From NCBI GenBank assembly GCA_029972135.1, contig CP124755.1, positions 2,170,001 to 2,234,000 on the forward strand: 64,000 bases of DNA, read 5' to 3'. This DNA comes from Candidatus Thiocaldithrix dubininis (GTDB lineage: Bacteria; Pseudomonadota; Gammaproteobacteria; Thiotrichales; Thiotrichaceae). A program made the position numbers and the translations under genes. Positions within the stretch are counted from its first letter, which is position 1, and the number at the start of each line of letters is the position of its first letter. Positions 31,688 to 48,143 of this stretch are shown in pieces. The notes under the pieces were generated by a model that did not search any database, had not been told where the DNA came from, and saw only the letters and a list, made by a program, of their open reading frames with translations.

Positions 31688-34075
31688 TTAACGTAATACA
31701 GCGCCCACTGCTTCCTGTAGTGAAGCGACGATTGCATCTACCATACCATTCACTTCTGCATCTTCGAGCGTGCGTGTTGCATCTTGCAAGGTTAAGCTTA
31801 ATGCCACACTCTTTTGCTCATCTGCAATGCCTTTACCTGTATAGACATCGAAGATATTCCAAGCAATTACTTGAGGCGCAGCCGCGTTTTGCACTGCATT
31901 TTCCAAGGCAACTGCCAGTACATCCTTATTCACCACTAAGGCTAAGTCGCGGCGAATCGCAGGAAATTTAGAAATCGCTTGATATTTTGGCAAAGCCCGT
32001 TGCTTTAATGCCGCCGTATCCAGTTCAAATAGATAAACGGGCTGAGCCAAACCCAGTTTTTCCTCAAGCTGGGGATGTAGCATTCCCATCCACCCCACAA
32101 CCGTATCAGCCGTCATAATTTCAGCCGACTGTCCCGGGTGCAATGCACTATATGCGACCGGCGCAAAATAGAAAGTTGTACCGACAATTTCTGCCAGTAG
32201 GCTTTCTACATCGCCTTTTAGATCATAAAAATCTACCGCACGGTTGGCTTGCGCCCATTGCTCGCTGGCAAGGTTGCCGGTAATTGCACCAGCGATCATG
32301 GTACGTTGTTGCGGCTTACCGGCTTCATCTAAATAGAAAGCCGGTCCTACCTCGAATAAGCGCACGCGAGTTTGCTGGCGATTGAGGTTATATGCAACTG
32401 ATTTCAGCAATCCAGACCAAAGTGTGGAACGCATTACGGCTAAATCGGCAGAAATGGGGTTGGCTAGGGCAATATTATCCGCCGCTGGCATCAGCAGTTG
32501 TTCCATTTTCGGATCAACAAAGCTAAAAGTCACCGCTTCTTGATAACCCCGATTAACCAACACCTGCCGTAAAGTTTGCGCGCTAACTGCTTTCTCGCTC
32601 GGTTGCGTAATAATCGGTGCACGCGGACGTAATTGCGCAGGAATCGAATCATAACCGCGTACCCGCGCCAATTCCTCGATTAAATCTTCTTCAATCGTTA
32701 AGTCAAAACGTGCTAACGGCGCTTTTACCAACCAACCGTCCGCCGTTTTGCTAAAGGCGCAATGCAAACGCTGCAATACACCTTCCACCGTTGCTTCATC
32801 CATACTCACGCCTAGCACACGTTGAATACGGTTGGAACGCAAGTTAATGGTTTTCGGTTCTAAAATACTAGCATCCGCTAATGTATCGACCACAGGACAC
32901 ACTTCACCCCCGCAAATCTCAACGATTAATTGGGTAGCGCGTTCCAGTGCCTGTACCGGCAAGCTAGGGTCAACACCGCGTTCAAACCGTGCTGATGAAT
33001 CGGTTTGTAAGCCATAACTACGCGCTTTGCCCATAATTTTAGCGGGGCGGAAATGCGCACTTTCTAAAAATAAATGCTGAGTTTGCGGGGTTACAGAGGT
33101 AGGTTCACCGCCCATAATACCCGCCATTGCGACCGCACCGGCTTGATCGGCAATGACTAATGTATCCGCCCGTAAGCTAACAGTTTGCCCATCCAGCATT
33201 GCCAAGCTTTCGCCGTCCCGGGCATAACGCACTTCAATCGCGCCTTGCAACTTATCTAAATCGAACGCATGCATAGGCTGCCCTAATTCCAGCAGAATGT
33301 AATTGGTTACATCCACTAATGCTGAAATACTGCGAATCCCTGCACGTCGTAATTTTTCCTGCATCCAAATCGGCGTAGGCGCTTGCGGATTGACATTGCG
33401 AATTACGCGTCCGGCATAACGTGGGCAAGCCTCAACCGCAGCAATGCTAACGGAAAAACTAGCACTGCCCGTCACCGCTTGCACTTGAGTAACTGGTGGA
33501 GTTAACGGCACATCCAGCAATAATGCGGTTTCACGCGCCACGCCCACCATACTCATACAATCGCCACGGTTGGCGGTAATCGCTAACTCAATCATTTCAT
33601 CATTGAGTTTTAAATAATCGCGAATATCCGCACCCACCGGCGCATCAGCAGGTAGTTCTAATAAGCCATCCGACTTGTCCGACATGCCTAATTCAGTAGA
33701 CGAACACAACATGCCAAACGATTCAATCCCACGTAGTTTGCCTTTTTTAATTTTCAGGATTGAGCCATCGGGTAAGGGTAAATTAGCCCCGATTAACGCT
33801 AACGGCGCTTTCAAGCCTGCGCGTACATTTTGCGCACCACACACAATTTGTAAAATTTCACCACGCCCATTGTCGACTTTACAAACGCTCAGCTTATCAG
33901 CGTCTGGGTGTTTTTCACGCTCTAATACGTGTCCCACCACAATTCCAGTAAAATCGGTGGCGACTTTTTCACGCGCTTCGACTTCACAACCTGACATAGT
34001 AAGCTTATCGGCTATTACATCTAACGTCAGTGGGGTATTAATCCACTCACGCAGCCATGCTTCACTGACTTTCAT
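31688..34075 (-). CDS. pheT: Phenylalanyl-tRNA synthetase beta subunit
   Basis: The 795-residue protein has the standard layout. An N-terminal tRNA-binding/OB domain covers about 40-150 (VVGHVLEREKHPDADKLSVC). The B3/B4 editing domain lies at about 210-390, the B5 domain at 400-475, a catalytic-like core at 480-690, and the C-terminal anticodon-binding FDX-ACB domain at 700-795 (SKFPAIRRDLALVV). With PheS it charges tRNA-Phe. Length is as expected, and it lies 16 bases behind pheS. Confidence 0.98.
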   Translation of the reverse strand: MKVSEAWLREWINTPLTLDVIADKLTMSGCEVEAREKVATDFTGIVVGHVLEREKHPDADKLSVCKVDNGRGEILQIVCGAQNVRAGLKAPLALIGANLPLPDGSILKIKKGKLRGIESFGMLCSSTELGMSDKSDGLLELPADAPVGADIRDYLKLNDEMIELAITANRGDCMSMVGVARETALLLDVPLTPPVTQVQAVTGSASFSVSIAAVEACPRYAGRVIRNVNPQAPTPIWMQEKLRRAGIRSISALVDVTNYILLELGQPMHAFDLDKLQGAIEVRYARDGESLAMLDGQTVSLRADTLVIADQAGAVAMAGIMGGEPTSVTPQTQHLFLESAHFRPAKIMGKARSYGLQTDSSARFERGVDPSLPVQALERATQLIVEICGGEVCPVVDTLADASILEPKTINLRSNRIQRVLGVSMDEATVEGVLQRLHCAFSKTADGWLVKAPLARFDLTIEEDLIEELARVRGYDSIPAQLRPRAPIITQPSEKAVSAQTLRQVLVNRGYQEAVTFSFVDPKMEQLLMPAADNIALANPISADLAVMRSTLWSGLLKSVAYNLNRQQTRVRLFEVGPAFYLDEAGKPQQRTMIAGAITGNLASEQWAQANRAVDFYDLKGDVESLLAEIVGTTFYFAPVAYSALHPGQSAEIMTADTVVGWMGMLHPQLEEKLGLAQPVYLFELDTAALKQRALPKYQAISKFPAIRRDLALVVNKDVLAVALENAVQNAAAPQVIAWNIFDVYTGKGIADEQKSVALSLTLQDATRTLEDAEVNGMVDAIVASLQEAVGAVLR

Positions 34076-34091
34076 TGAGTTACTCCACTGT

Positions 34092-35135
<1,044 letters not shown>

Positions 35136-35147
35136 TTAGAGAGTTGC

Positions 35148-35197
35148 TCTAAAAAGCAAAAAGCGGGTAAAGGCAAAATACCTTCCCCGCCTTATCG
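35148..35197 (-). terminator. Terminator or attenuator between rplT and pheS
   Basis: On the minus strand GCGGGGAAGGT and GCCTTTACCCGC form a GC-rich stem, followed by TTTTTGCTTTTT. It lies between the L20 gene and pheS. In enterobacteria pheST is controlled by attenuation at this spot (pheM leader); no leader peptide rich in Phe is evident here. Confidence 0.6.
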
Positions 35198-35236
35198 ACC
35201 CGGTTAAGGGTTAATTTCAGCGCACGTGTGTGTGGC

Positions 35237-35596
35237 TCAAGCAGCCAGGGCAGCTTTTGCCTTTTCTGCAACCACACCAAAAGCCGCAACATCACGTACC
35301 GCTAAGTCTGCTAAGACTTTACGATCTAAAGTAATGCCTGCTTTTTTCAAACCATTCATGAAACGGCTATAAGACAAACCAAACTGACGTGCACCTGCAT
35401 TAATACGTACAATCCACAGCGCGCGGAATTGACGTTTTTTCTGGCGGCGGTCACGGAATGCATATTGACCCGCTTTGATCACAGATTGATGCGCAACGCG
35501 ATAGACGCGGCTACGAGCACCGTAGTGACCTTTAGCTAATTTCAGAATTTTTTTGTGACGTGCACGAGCGGTAACACCGCGTTTAACTCTTGCCAT
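35237..35596 (-). CDS. rplT: Ribosomal protein bL20
   Basis: The 119-residue basic protein matches L20 along its whole length ([58 protein letters not shown]). It binds 23S rRNA early in 50S assembly and in many bacteria represses the infC-rpmI-rplT mRNA. It is 16 bases behind rpmI. Confidence 0.98.
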   Translation of the reverse strand: MARVKRGVTARARHKKILKLAKGHYGARSRVYRVAHQSVIKAGQYAFRDRRQKKRQFRALWIVRINAGARQFGLSYSRFMNGLKKAGITLDRKVLADLAVRDVAAFGVVAEKAKAALAA

Positions 35597-35612
35597 GTTT
35601 TAATGCTCCTGC

Positions 35613-35813
35613 TTAAGCGTAAGGTAATAATTTTTCGATAGCTTGGTGATCCGCAGCTACCACGAAGTTATCACCTGAACGTAAATGACGTTTACGTTTA
35701 GTCGACTTCTTAGTCAGGATATGGCGTAAATGGGATTGTTTGCGTTTGAACAAACCGCTCCCTGTTTTCTTGAAGCGTTTAGCCGCCCCACGATTACTTT
35801 TCATTTTAGGCAT
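35613..35813 (-). CDS. rpmI: Ribosomal protein bL35
   Basis: The 66-residue basic protein matches L35 ([38 protein letters not shown]). It is a 50S subunit protein, here in the conserved infC-rpmI-rplT order. Confidence 0.97.
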   Translation of the reverse strand: MPKMKSNRGAAKRFKKTGSGLFKRKQSHLRHILTKKSTKRKRHLRSGDNFVVAADHQAIEKLLPYA

Positions 35814-35901
35814 CTTTAACTCCTAAATTCAGGATAATAAAAACATTCTGCAAGAGTGCCATTACCTTAACAGAATGATCTAAGCAGTTTAAAACAACTA
35901 C

Positions 35902-36420
35902 CTATTTCTTTTTCGGCCCTAACATCATCACCATTTGGCGACCTTCGAGCCGTGGGAACTGTTCGACAACTGCGATTTCTTCGACTTCCTTTTCAACGCG
36001 CTTGAGCACTTCCATACCCAATTCTTTATGAGCCATTTCCCGGCCTTTAAAGCGCAGCGTAACTTTAACTTTATCGCCTTCGTCCAAGAACTCACGTAAT
36101 TTACGCAGTTTAATTTGGTAATCACCCTCATCCGTTGCCGGACGCATTTTGATTTCCTTAACTTGAACTTGCTTTTGGTTTTTACGTGCTAACGCTGCTT
36201 TTTTGCTTTCATCGAAGCGAAATTTACCGTAATCCATAATGCGGCAAACAGGGGGTTTTGCCGTTGGTACAATTTCCACTAAATCGAGTTCAGCGTCATA
36301 GGCCATTTCTAGGGCATCGCGTAGTGAAACCACGCCGCGATTTTCCCCGTCCATATCAATCAGACGAATTTTCGGTACATTAATATCGTCATTGATACGA
36401 TGTTCTTTTTCGAGAGCGAT
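35902..36420 (-). CDS. infC: Translation initiation factor IF-3, probably with AUC start
   Basis: The first ATG (36354) would give 150 residues and cut off conserved N-terminal sequence. Upstream in the same frame the codons read [21 protein letters not shown], which fits the usual IF-3 N-terminus. An ATC codon at 36418-36420 lies 9 bases after a strong GGAGG overlapping the thrS end. Starting there gives 172 residues, the normal length. infC uses rare AUU-type starts in E. coli, which IF-3 itself discriminates against, so the gene is self-regulated. Domains: N-terminal about 1-80 ([10 protein letters not shown]), C-terminal 85-172 ([18 protein letters not shown]). Confidence 0.92.
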   Translation of the reverse strand: MALEKEHRINDDINVPKIRLIDMDGENRGVVSLRDALEMAYDAELDLVEIVPTAKPPVCRIMDYGKFRFDESKKAALARKNQKQVQVKEIKMRPATDEGDYQIKLRKLREFLDEGDKVKVTLRFKGREMAHKELGMEVLKRVEKEVEEIAVVEQFPRLEGRQMVMMLGPKKK

Positions 36421-36424
36421 AAGT

Positions 36425-38353
36425 TTATTCCTCCAAATTAGACGAACGGCGCGCGGTTATTTCACTGGTTAAGTAATGTTTTACTTCTGCTAATGGGAAT
36501 GTCCCTAAGTCTTTACCAGTACGTGTGCGCACCGCAATAGTACGTGTTTCTACTTCGCGGTCACCCACTACAAGCAAGTAGGGAACACGCTGCATAGTAT
36601 GCTCGCGGATTTTAAAGCCAATTTTTTCATTTCTCAAGTCTGAGACAGCGCGAATCCCAATATCACGTAGTTCTTGCGTCACTTCTTGCACAAAATCCGC
36701 TTGTTTATCGGTAATATTTAACGCCACTGCTTGCACAGGGGCTAACCAAGCGGGGAAGCGACCTTCATAATGTTCAATTAAAATACCCGTGAAACGTTCC
36801 AACGAACCAAATAAAGCACGGTGCAACATCACAGGGCGTTTACGTGTATTATCTTCCGCAACATAAGTCAGATCAAAGCGTTCGGGTAAGCTCATGTCTA
36901 CTTGTAGCGTACCACATTGCCAATCACGACCAATGGCATCGCGCAACACAAATTCTAGCTTAGGACCATAGAAAGCACCTTCACCGGGGAATAAAGTATA
37001 AGGTAAGCCCATATTCTCTAATGCACCCGCTAAAGATTGCTCTAAAATATCCCAAGTTTCATCTGAACCAATGCGATTTTCAGGGCGAGTTGATAACTTA
37101 ATATGCACATTATCAAAACCGAAGTCTTTATAAATATCCAATACTAAAGCCACAACATCTTTACATTCTTGCGCCATTTGTTCTTCAGTACAGAAGATAT
37201 GTGCGTCATCTTGGGTAAAGTGCCGCACGCGCATTAAGCCGTGTAATGCACCGGACGGTTCATAACGATGCACTTTACCAAATTCCGCCATACGCAAAGG
37301 CAAATCACGATAGCTTTTCAAGCCTTGCGCAAACATCAACATACCGCCGGGGCAGTTCATAGGTTTTAAAGCAAATACACGTTCATCTTCAGTTTGTGTA
37401 GTGAACATGTTTTCACGATAGTTAAACCAGTGACCGGATTTTTCCCATAATGAACGATCCATTACATCCGGTGTATTAATTTCCACATAACCGGCTGCTT
37501 CTTGGCGTTTACGCATATAGCCGATTAATTGTTGGAAAATAGTCCAACCTTTCGGATGCCAAAACACCGAACCGGGAGCTTCTTCATGGAAATGGAATAA
37601 ATCGAGCTGACGACCTAATTTACGGTGGTCACGCTTTTCGGCTTCCTCCAACATCGTGAGGTAAGCTTGTAAATCTTTCTTATTACTCCAAGCTGTGCCG
37701 TAAATGCGTTGCAGCATTTCGTTTTTAGAATTACCACGCCAATAAGCGCCCGCCACTTTCATGACTTTTACCGCCGGAATACGCCCTGTGCTTGGCACAT
37801 GTGGCCCCCGGCATAAATCGGTAAACCCACCTTGTTTATATAACGATAAGGTTTCACCTTGCGGAATACTTTCAATAATTTCGGCTTTATATTTTTCGCC
37901 TAGCTTTGCAAAGAATTCGACCGCTTCATCACGCGATAAGGTAAAGCGTTCGACTGGAATATCTTGCTTAATCAGCTCTTGCATCCGCGCATCAATCGCC
38001 TTTAAATCTTCGGGCGTGAATGGGCGGGCAGAGGCAAAGTCATAATAAAAGCCGTTTTCAACGGTTGGGCCAATGGTCACTTGCACATCAGGAAACAATT
38101 GCTTAACCGCTTGTGCCATTAAATGTGCAGAAGAGTGACGGATAATATCCAAACCGTCAGCATCTTTGGCGGTAACGATTGTTAAGTTCGCATCCTGCTC
38201 AAGCACATAACTGGCATCAACCAAGGTATCATTGACTTTACCGGCTAATGTGGCTTTGGCTAAACCCGCGCCAATATCGCTGGCAACTGCCATTACGGAT
38301 ACAGGGTTAGCATAAGAACGTTGACTACCGTCAGGAAGAGTAATTACTGGCAT
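36425..38353 (-). CDS. thrS: Threonyl-tRNA synthetase
   Basis: The 642-residue class II synthetase has a TGS domain (1-60) and an editing domain with the metal/catalytic signature [16 protein letters not shown] near 73-90 and a DLCRGPHV loop near 183. The catalytic core follows at about 240-535 ([58 protein letters not shown]). An anticodon domain lies at 540-640. It charges tRNA-Thr. thrS-infC-rpmI-rplT is a conserved order, and its stop is 4 bases before the infC AUC. Confidence 0.98.
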   Translation of the reverse strand: MPVITLPDGSQRSYANPVSVMAVASDIGAGLAKATLAGKVNDTLVDASYVLEQDANLTIVTAKDADGLDIIRHSSAHLMAQAVKQLFPDVQVTIGPTVENGFYYDFASARPFTPEDLKAIDARMQELIKQDIPVERFTLSRDEAVEFFAKLGEKYKAEIIESIPQGETLSLYKQGGFTDLCRGPHVPSTGRIPAVKVMKVAGAYWRGNSKNEMLQRIYGTAWSNKKDLQAYLTMLEEAEKRDHRKLGRQLDLFHFHEEAPGSVFWHPKGWTIFQQLIGYMRKRQEAAGYVEINTPDVMDRSLWEKSGHWFNYRENMFTTQTEDERVFALKPMNCPGGMLMFAQGLKSYRDLPLRMAEFGKVHRYEPSGALHGLMRVRHFTQDDAHIFCTEEQMAQECKDVVALVLDIYKDFGFDNVHIKLSTRPENRIGSDETWDILEQSLAGALENMGLPYTLFPGEGAFYGPKLEFVLRDAIGRDWQCGTLQVDMSLPERFDLTYVAEDNTRKRPVMLHRALFGSLERFTGILIEHYEGRFPAWLAPVQAVALNITDKQADFVQEVTQELRDIGIRAVSDLRNEKIGFKIREHTMQRVPYLLVVGDREVETRTIAVRTRTGKDLGTFPLAEVKHYLTSEITARRSSNLEE

Positions 38354-38581
38354 GTTATGCTCCAGTGGTGACCTATACGAGGGGTCACATGGTTATAATA
38401 AATGTAGGTGTTGGTCATGATGCACCAAGCCCCTACCCTAAATTTGCTGAATGTTTTGTTAGCAAGGTGTGGATTCTTGCACAAAGGCTACACTTGCGCA
38501 AATCAACGCGGCGATAATTGGCGATCAAATGGCTGTTAATGGCACAATCTTCGCTTTGCGATGACAAAACTAAGGTTCAAT

Positions 38582-39136
38582 ATGCTGCTTTATATACACG
38601 GTTTCAACTCTTCTTCTCAATCGGGCAAAGCACAAGAAAGCAAACATTGGCTAGAAGCCCGTCAACGCGGCGATGAATGGGTTTGTCCCGATTTACCCAA
38701 CCGCCCTGCTGAAGCTTTACAAGTGTTATGTCAGATCATTGAAAATAGCCCTACCCCCGTAAAACTGGTGGGTAGCTCATTGGGCGGCTTTTATGCCACC
38801 GCATTAGTGGCTAAATACGCTATTAAAGCGGTATTGATTAACCCGGCGGTGCATTCCGGTTTATTACTACGCTCGGCTTTGGGCACAGTAACTCATTACT
38901 ATACGCATGAATCCTACGAATTTACGCAAACCTATTTAGATGACTTAACAGCAATGGATCAAGCGATTCCGGCATATCCAGAAAAAATGTTGTTGATGGT
39001 CGAAACGGGTGATGAAGTCTTAGATTATCGTGATGCGGTAGCGTACTACCGGCAGTCCCATCAGTTAATCTTCCAAGGGGGTGATCATGGTTTTACGCGC
39101 TTTGCAGATGTAATGGACTTAATTGATCGGTTTTAA
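38582..39136 (+). CDS. yqiA: YqiA-like alpha/beta-hydrolase esterase
   Basis: From ATG 38582 the protein has 184 residues and begins MLLYIHGFNSSSQSGKA, like YqiA of E. coli. An ATG at 38561 would add seven residues; AAGG stands six bases before 38582. Motifs: oxyanion HGF, nucleophile elbow GSSLGGFYA (Ser near 73), GDEVLDY with a likely acid, and DHGF with the catalytic His near 171. Substrate unknown; probably a cytoplasmic esterase. It diverges from thrS. Confidence 0.88.
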   Translation: MLLYIHGFNSSSQSGKAQESKHWLEARQRGDEWVCPDLPNRPAEALQVLCQIIENSPTPVKLVGSSLGGFYATALVAKYAIKAVLINPAVHSGLLLRSALGTVTHYYTHESYEFTQTYLDDLTAMDQAIPAYPEKMLLMVETGDEVLDYRDAVAYYRQSHQLIFQGGDHGFTRFADVMDLIDRF

Positions 39137-39155
39137 AGTTGCTATCCTGCGCTAG

Positions 39156-42766
<3,611 letters not shown>

Positions 42767-42815
42767 GGCATTAAGCCTATTAAATTAGCAATACCCCATT
42801 GAAATAGGTGTGAGC

Positions 42816-43517
42816 TTAGTTACGTGGTAACGTAAAGCGATAACCCCGCCCGCGCAAGGTTTCGATAGGTTTTAAGGTATCATCAGGATCTAATTTAATA
42901 CGTAAGCGACGAATGAACACCTCAATTACATTACTATCCCGATCTGCATCTTCTTCATACAAACTATCGGTTAGACGGGTTTTAGAGACCACTTCACCCG
43001 CATGTAACATTAAATGTTCCAATACCCGATACTCATAAGCGGTTAGGCTTACTTCAGTATCGTTAACATACACCCGTTGTTCAGAGGTATTCAAACGGAT
43101 CGGGCCACAACTTAACTCGGCTTGTGTCCAACGTCCCGTGCGGCGTAATTGTACGCGCAAGCGAGCAATTAATTCTTCACTGTGGAACGGTTTGGTAACG
43201 TAATCATCCGCACCGGCTTCTAAGCCTTCCACTTTACTTTGCCAACGATCACGCGCTGTCAAAATAATAATGGGATAATCTAAACCCTTATTACGCACAG
43301 CCCGAATAATATCCAAACCCAAACTATTATTGATAGGTGAACCTTTTGAGTTAGGTAAACCTAAATCAATTACGGCAATATCAATCGGGTATTCTAGTGC
43401 AACATATAGCCCTTGCGCACCGTCGCCCGCTATATCTACAGTAAAGCCATTTTTTTTCAGATCATCAGCCACTTGTTCGCGGATAATTTTCTCGTCTTCT
43501 ACTACAAGTACACGCAT
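42816..43517 (-). CDS. PhoP/OmpR-type response regulator
   Basis: The 233-residue regulator has a receiver domain with the phospho-acceptor D51 (AVIDLGLP) and Lys in VTKPF. An OmpR-type winged helix at about 135-230 follows (LTAYEYRVLEHLMLHAGEVV, DRDSNVIEVFIRRLRIKLD). Right after D51 the loop carries about ten extra residues (NSKGSPINNS) compared with PhoP, which is unusual since this face signals phosphorylation. It precedes the sensor kinase gene. Confidence 0.93.
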   Translation of the reverse strand: MRVLVVEDEKIIREQVADDLKKNGFTVDIAGDGAQGLYVALEYPIDIAVIDLGLPNSKGSPINNSLGLDIIRAVRNKGLDYPIIILTARDRWQSKVEGLEAGADDYVTKPFHSEELIARLRVQLRRTGRWTQAELSCGPIRLNTSEQRVYVNDTEVSLTAYEYRVLEHLMLHAGEVVSKTRLTDSLYEEDADRDSNVIEVFIRRLRIKLDPDDTLKPIETLRGRGYRFTLPRN

Positions 43518-43769
43518 AACTAAATTCTTTTCAGTTTGTAAATAGGTTATGTGTCATGGCAAGTTAGCCCCAATTTAGCCCCTAAGACACGCCATGCTCT
43601 CTGGATCATACACTAGCGGTGACAGAATAAAAATCTGCCAATTTAATTATAAATATTATGAATGCCTAATAACGAAAATCACTATTAGGCATGAAACACA
43701 ACCAACAAGCAAACTATTAATAAAATAAATTTATTGAAATGTCTATATGCAAAGCACAAAGACCTGTGA
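43518..43769. other. Intergenic region, no gene
   Basis: 252 bases, AT-rich, between the response regulator and the small PepSY-like gene. It should hold the promoter of the two-component operon. I see no RNA gene, repeat or strong terminator. Confidence 0.5.
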
Positions 43770-44066
43770 CTAATCTTTGGAACATGCCACATCAATGGTT
43801 AAATATTCACCATCCAACGACAGCATTTTAACGATATGGCAATCCGGAAATTCCGGTTTTGGTTTCTCTTGCACAGACAATATACGACCCGAATATTTAC
43901 TTTTTACCATTGATAAAATGGCATCACGACTAATCGGTTGCGTTGGATTAGCACGCGTCATCGAAATTTTATGCATTACTTCAGCAGCATTTACAGGCAT
44001 AGTCACCATATTTAATAAAATAGAAGTCACTACCAAAACGCTCTTAATAGATTGCTTAAAATCCAT
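43770..44066 (-). CDS. Small periplasmic PepSY-like protein
   Basis: The 98-residue product has a signal peptide (cut probably after VNAA near 28) and a mature part with the PepSY pattern: ISRDAILSMVKSKYSGRILSVQ, then a two-strand HIVKMLSLDGEYLTIDV end. Such proteins are often encoded beside two-component systems and may modulate sensors or proteases in the periplasm. The PhoPQ-like pair is 250 bases away on the same strand, so co-regulation is plausible. Confidence 0.7.
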   Translation of the reverse strand: MDFKQSIKSVLVVTSILLNMVTMPVNAAEVMHKISMTRANPTQPISRDAILSMVKSKYSGRILSVQEKPKPEFPDCHIVKMLSLDGEYLTIDVACSKD

Positions 44067-44243
44067 AAGAATCCCCTGTTTACAAATTTAAATAAGCCTT
44101 ATTAAAAAAACCAAACAGCCCATGGTTTTTATAGGCATCATATTAAAATAAGCTTGCTGAATAGTCGGTGAACAATAATCTTTATCTATCTAATTTATAA
44201 AGACATTATGATATGTATAACTTTCTCTTATAATAAAAAGTTA

Positions 44244-45398
44244 TTAACGCTTTTGTAATTGAAATACATTACTGTCAATTAAATCAATTAACAAATTTAA
44301 ACAAGCATTGTGTGTTAAATAATGCGCAATCTGACTCTGGGCTATATTCGGCATTTTGCACAAAAATCTAACAAAGTCAAGGCAATCTGCTGAAATTTTA
44401 TACTCAATTCCATTTGCGTATAAATTAATTTCATCTTCATTGATTATATATAATAAACGGCTATTTAAACTCTTGGTCAGTTTAAATTTTTGTTTCAACG
44501 CTTTTTCGATCTGCTTATATTTCAAACAGTCTTCATCTATTAAATTATTATCATTTTTTAAGGTCGTTAAATATTTACCTAACCATGTTTGCAGCGCATT
44601 TAAATCTTGTGGCAGTGCATCAACTATAAAATCTATCAATTTGTCACGATCATTCGCCATTAACTCACCCGGATAGGTTTGCAACTCGCGAGCTTGGTCA
44701 CTAAAACGTTGGCGCAAGCGTGGTTCATCTAATAGATCATCTACCAATTTTTCTAACATATCCGCTTGGGTAGGCGCTCTAAATCCTACGGAATAAGTCA
44801 TACATTGATCTAATGCTACGCCATAATGCGGAACATTAGGCGGCAAATACAGCATGTCGCCGGGTTCAAGCACCCATTCTTGCTCAACCTGAAAATCTCG
44901 CATAATGCGTAACTCTAGGTCGGGTAAGAAATTTTGTTTATCAGGTGCTTGCTGATTAATTTGCCAACGCCGCTTACCCTGTGCCTGAATCAAAAATACA
45001 TCGTACTCATCAATATGTGGACCAACTGAGCCACCTTCAACGGCAAAACTAATCATTAAATCATCAATGCGCCAATCCGGTAGAAAACGAAACGGTTCTA
45101 AAACTGCTTTCAATTCAGGTAAGAATTGATCCGTATCATTCACCAATAATGTCCAGTGGCTGTCAGGTAAGTGGGCAAATTCATCTTCATCAAATGGCCC
45201 GTGCCGCACTTCCCAAGGCTGTTTTCCGCCTTTTTCTAATACAATCCGCGCTGTATCAGTTTCGCAAGCCAAACCGGCCAATTCGTCTGGACTGAGGGGT
45301 GATATGAAATTGGGGAAAGCTTGGCGAATCAGCAGCGGCTTTTGCTGCCAATAATCACGCAGAAATTCTTCAACGGTTAAATCGCCAAACATACTCAC
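44244..45398 (-). CDS. roxA: Ribosomal protein uL16 arginine hydroxylase RoxA (YcfD-like)
   Basis: The 384-residue JmjC-type oxygenase has the Fe(II) facial triad in GPHIDEYDVF (HxD near 130-132) and LPPNVPHYGVA (His near 192), with the N-terminal EFLRDYWQQKPLLIR signature. RoxA uses 2-oxoglutarate and oxygen to hydroxylate an arginine of L16. A dimer region and a winged-helix-like C-terminus (about 280-384) follow. The C-terminal third is AT-richer than the core but the gene looks intact. Confidence 0.93.
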   Translation of the reverse strand: MSMFGDLTVEEFLRDYWQQKPLLIRQAFPNFISPLSPDELAGLACETDTARIVLEKGGKQPWEVRHGPFDEDEFAHLPDSHWTLLVNDTDQFLPELKAVLEPFRFLPDWRIDDLMISFAVEGGSVGPHIDEYDVFLIQAQGKRRWQINQQAPDKQNFLPDLELRIMRDFQVEQEWVLEPGDMLYLPPNVPHYGVALDQCMTYSVGFRAPTQADMLEKLVDDLLDEPRLRQRFSDQARELQTYPGELMANDRDKLIDFIVDALPQDLNALQTWLGKYLTTLKNDNNLIDEDCLKYKQIEKALKQKFKLTKSLNSRLLYIINEDEINLYANGIEYKISADCLDFVRFLCKMPNIAQSQIAHYLTHNACLNLLIDLIDSNVFQLQKR

Positions 45399-45480
45399 AC
45401 ACTCTCTTGTTAGGCAAATTGGGGTTAGATCAGTCTATATAAAGTGGCTATCAGTTTATCTTGATAGCCTTGGCAAATCA

Positions 45481-46857
<1,377 letters not shown>

Positions 46858-46940
46858 TTAGGGTCACATACAAAGCGTTCAAGTTTACCGGAAAATTCAG
46901 CGCTTAACAGAGGTTTTCTCAAAAAAAACCATTAAGCTCA

Positions 46941-48005
46941 TTAATGCTCAGTCCGCGCATTCAAGGCCACACTCAATAATTTAGCGGTCACATCGACCAC
47001 TGGAATCACCTTTTCATACGGCATACGCTTAGGACCGATAACACCTAAGACACCAACATGCCCTGCTTCAATTTGATAAGGCGCAGTCACCACACTGCAA
47101 TCTTCAAACACACCGTAGCCTGACTCACGCCCAATAAAAATTTGCACGCCATCCGCACATAAGCATTTGTCTAATAAGGTTAAAATATCGCGTTTTTTGG
47201 TAAATGCGGTAAATAAATCACGTAGCTTATGAATATCCGATAAGTCATCGTATTCCATTAAATTGGTTTCGCCCGCGATAACACAATCTTCTTCCACCTG
47301 CGACGCTTGAATGCCCGCCATAGTTTTCTCGCCCAATTCAATAGCGGATAACATCATGCGGTTCATTTCTTCCCGATGTTCGCGCATTTGGCTTAACAAG
47401 GCAGTGCGTGCTTGTTTTAAATTTTTACCCACCAATAACTCATTTAAGAAATTCGCAGCTTGTTGCAAATCAGCACTGGGAATTTCTTCATCCAATTGAA
47501 TAATGCGGTTTTGTACTTCGGTGCGATTTAACACCAATACCACTAAGATTTGCTTACCCGTTAGGCGCAAAAACTCAATTTGCCGAATCGAAGCGGGATT
47601 ACGTTTAGGCATGCTAACCACACCCGTTAATTGGGTAATGCCTGACAACAAGCTGGACGCGGCTTGAATCAAGCTACTCGGATCACTTTCAGCGCTGAGT
47701 TTATCTTGTAAAATATGAAAGGCTTGTTGTTCTAAAGGTTGAACCTTCAGTAATGAATCCACAAACAGGCGATAACCCTGCGAAGTCGGAATGCGTCCGG
47801 CAGAGGTATGCGGCGCACGAATATAACCCATTTCTTCTAAGTCGGCCATGACATTACGAATGGTAGCAGCGCTCAAATCTAAACCACTGCTTTTAGCCAA
47901 CTGGCGTGAGCCAACGGGTTGTCCATCATGAATATAATTTTCCACCAACACCTTTAAAATATGTCGGCTACGTGTATTCAGTTCAGGATGTTGCATAACT
48001 GCCAT
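46941..48005 (-). CDS. hrcA: Heat-inducible transcription repressor HrcA
   Basis: The 354-residue protein shows HrcA domains: winged HTH (1-75, GQPVGSRQLAKSSGLDLSAATIRNVMADLEEMG, here given by its span), a GAF-like region (about 90-310) with ILVVLVLNRTEVQNRII, and the C-terminal GVLGVIGPKRMPYEKVIPVV. It represses groE/dnaK genes through CIRCE operators. No CIRCE copy or chaperone gene is visible in the window; the gene is divergent from nadK. Confidence 0.96.
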   Translation of the reverse strand: MAVMQHPELNTRSRHILKVLVENYIHDGQPVGSRQLAKSSGLDLSAATIRNVMADLEEMGYIRAPHTSAGRIPTSQGYRLFVDSLLKVQPLEQQAFHILQDKLSAESDPSSLIQAASSLLSGITQLTGVVSMPKRNPASIRQIEFLRLTGKQILVVLVLNRTEVQNRIIQLDEEIPSADLQQAANFLNELLVGKNLKQARTALLSQMREHREEMNRMMLSAIELGEKTMAGIQASQVEEDCVIAGETNLMEYDDLSDIHKLRDLFTAFTKKRDILTLLDKCLCADGVQIFIGRESGYGVFEDCSVVTAPYQIEAGHVGVLGVIGPKRMPYEKVIPVVDVTAKLLSVALNARTEH

Positions 48006-48143
48006 TGTGTGATGAATACCCTAATTAATTGATGTAGCTGTAAATAAGGTCAATGCAAAGTTTATACAAGTCTCTGCTTACAATCCTTGCATTTTCAGTG
48101 CAGCTTTGCCAGCCTTACCACTTTAACTTAACAAGAATTAAGT

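Noticed and set aside
35902-36354. IF-3 starting at the first ATG
   Set aside because: It lacks conserved N-terminal sequence that is present in frame upstream, behind a strong ribosome site.
47941-48143. CIRCE operator near hrcA
   Set aside because: No TTAGCACTC-N9-GAGTGCTAA-like dyad could be found in the hrcA-nadK gap.
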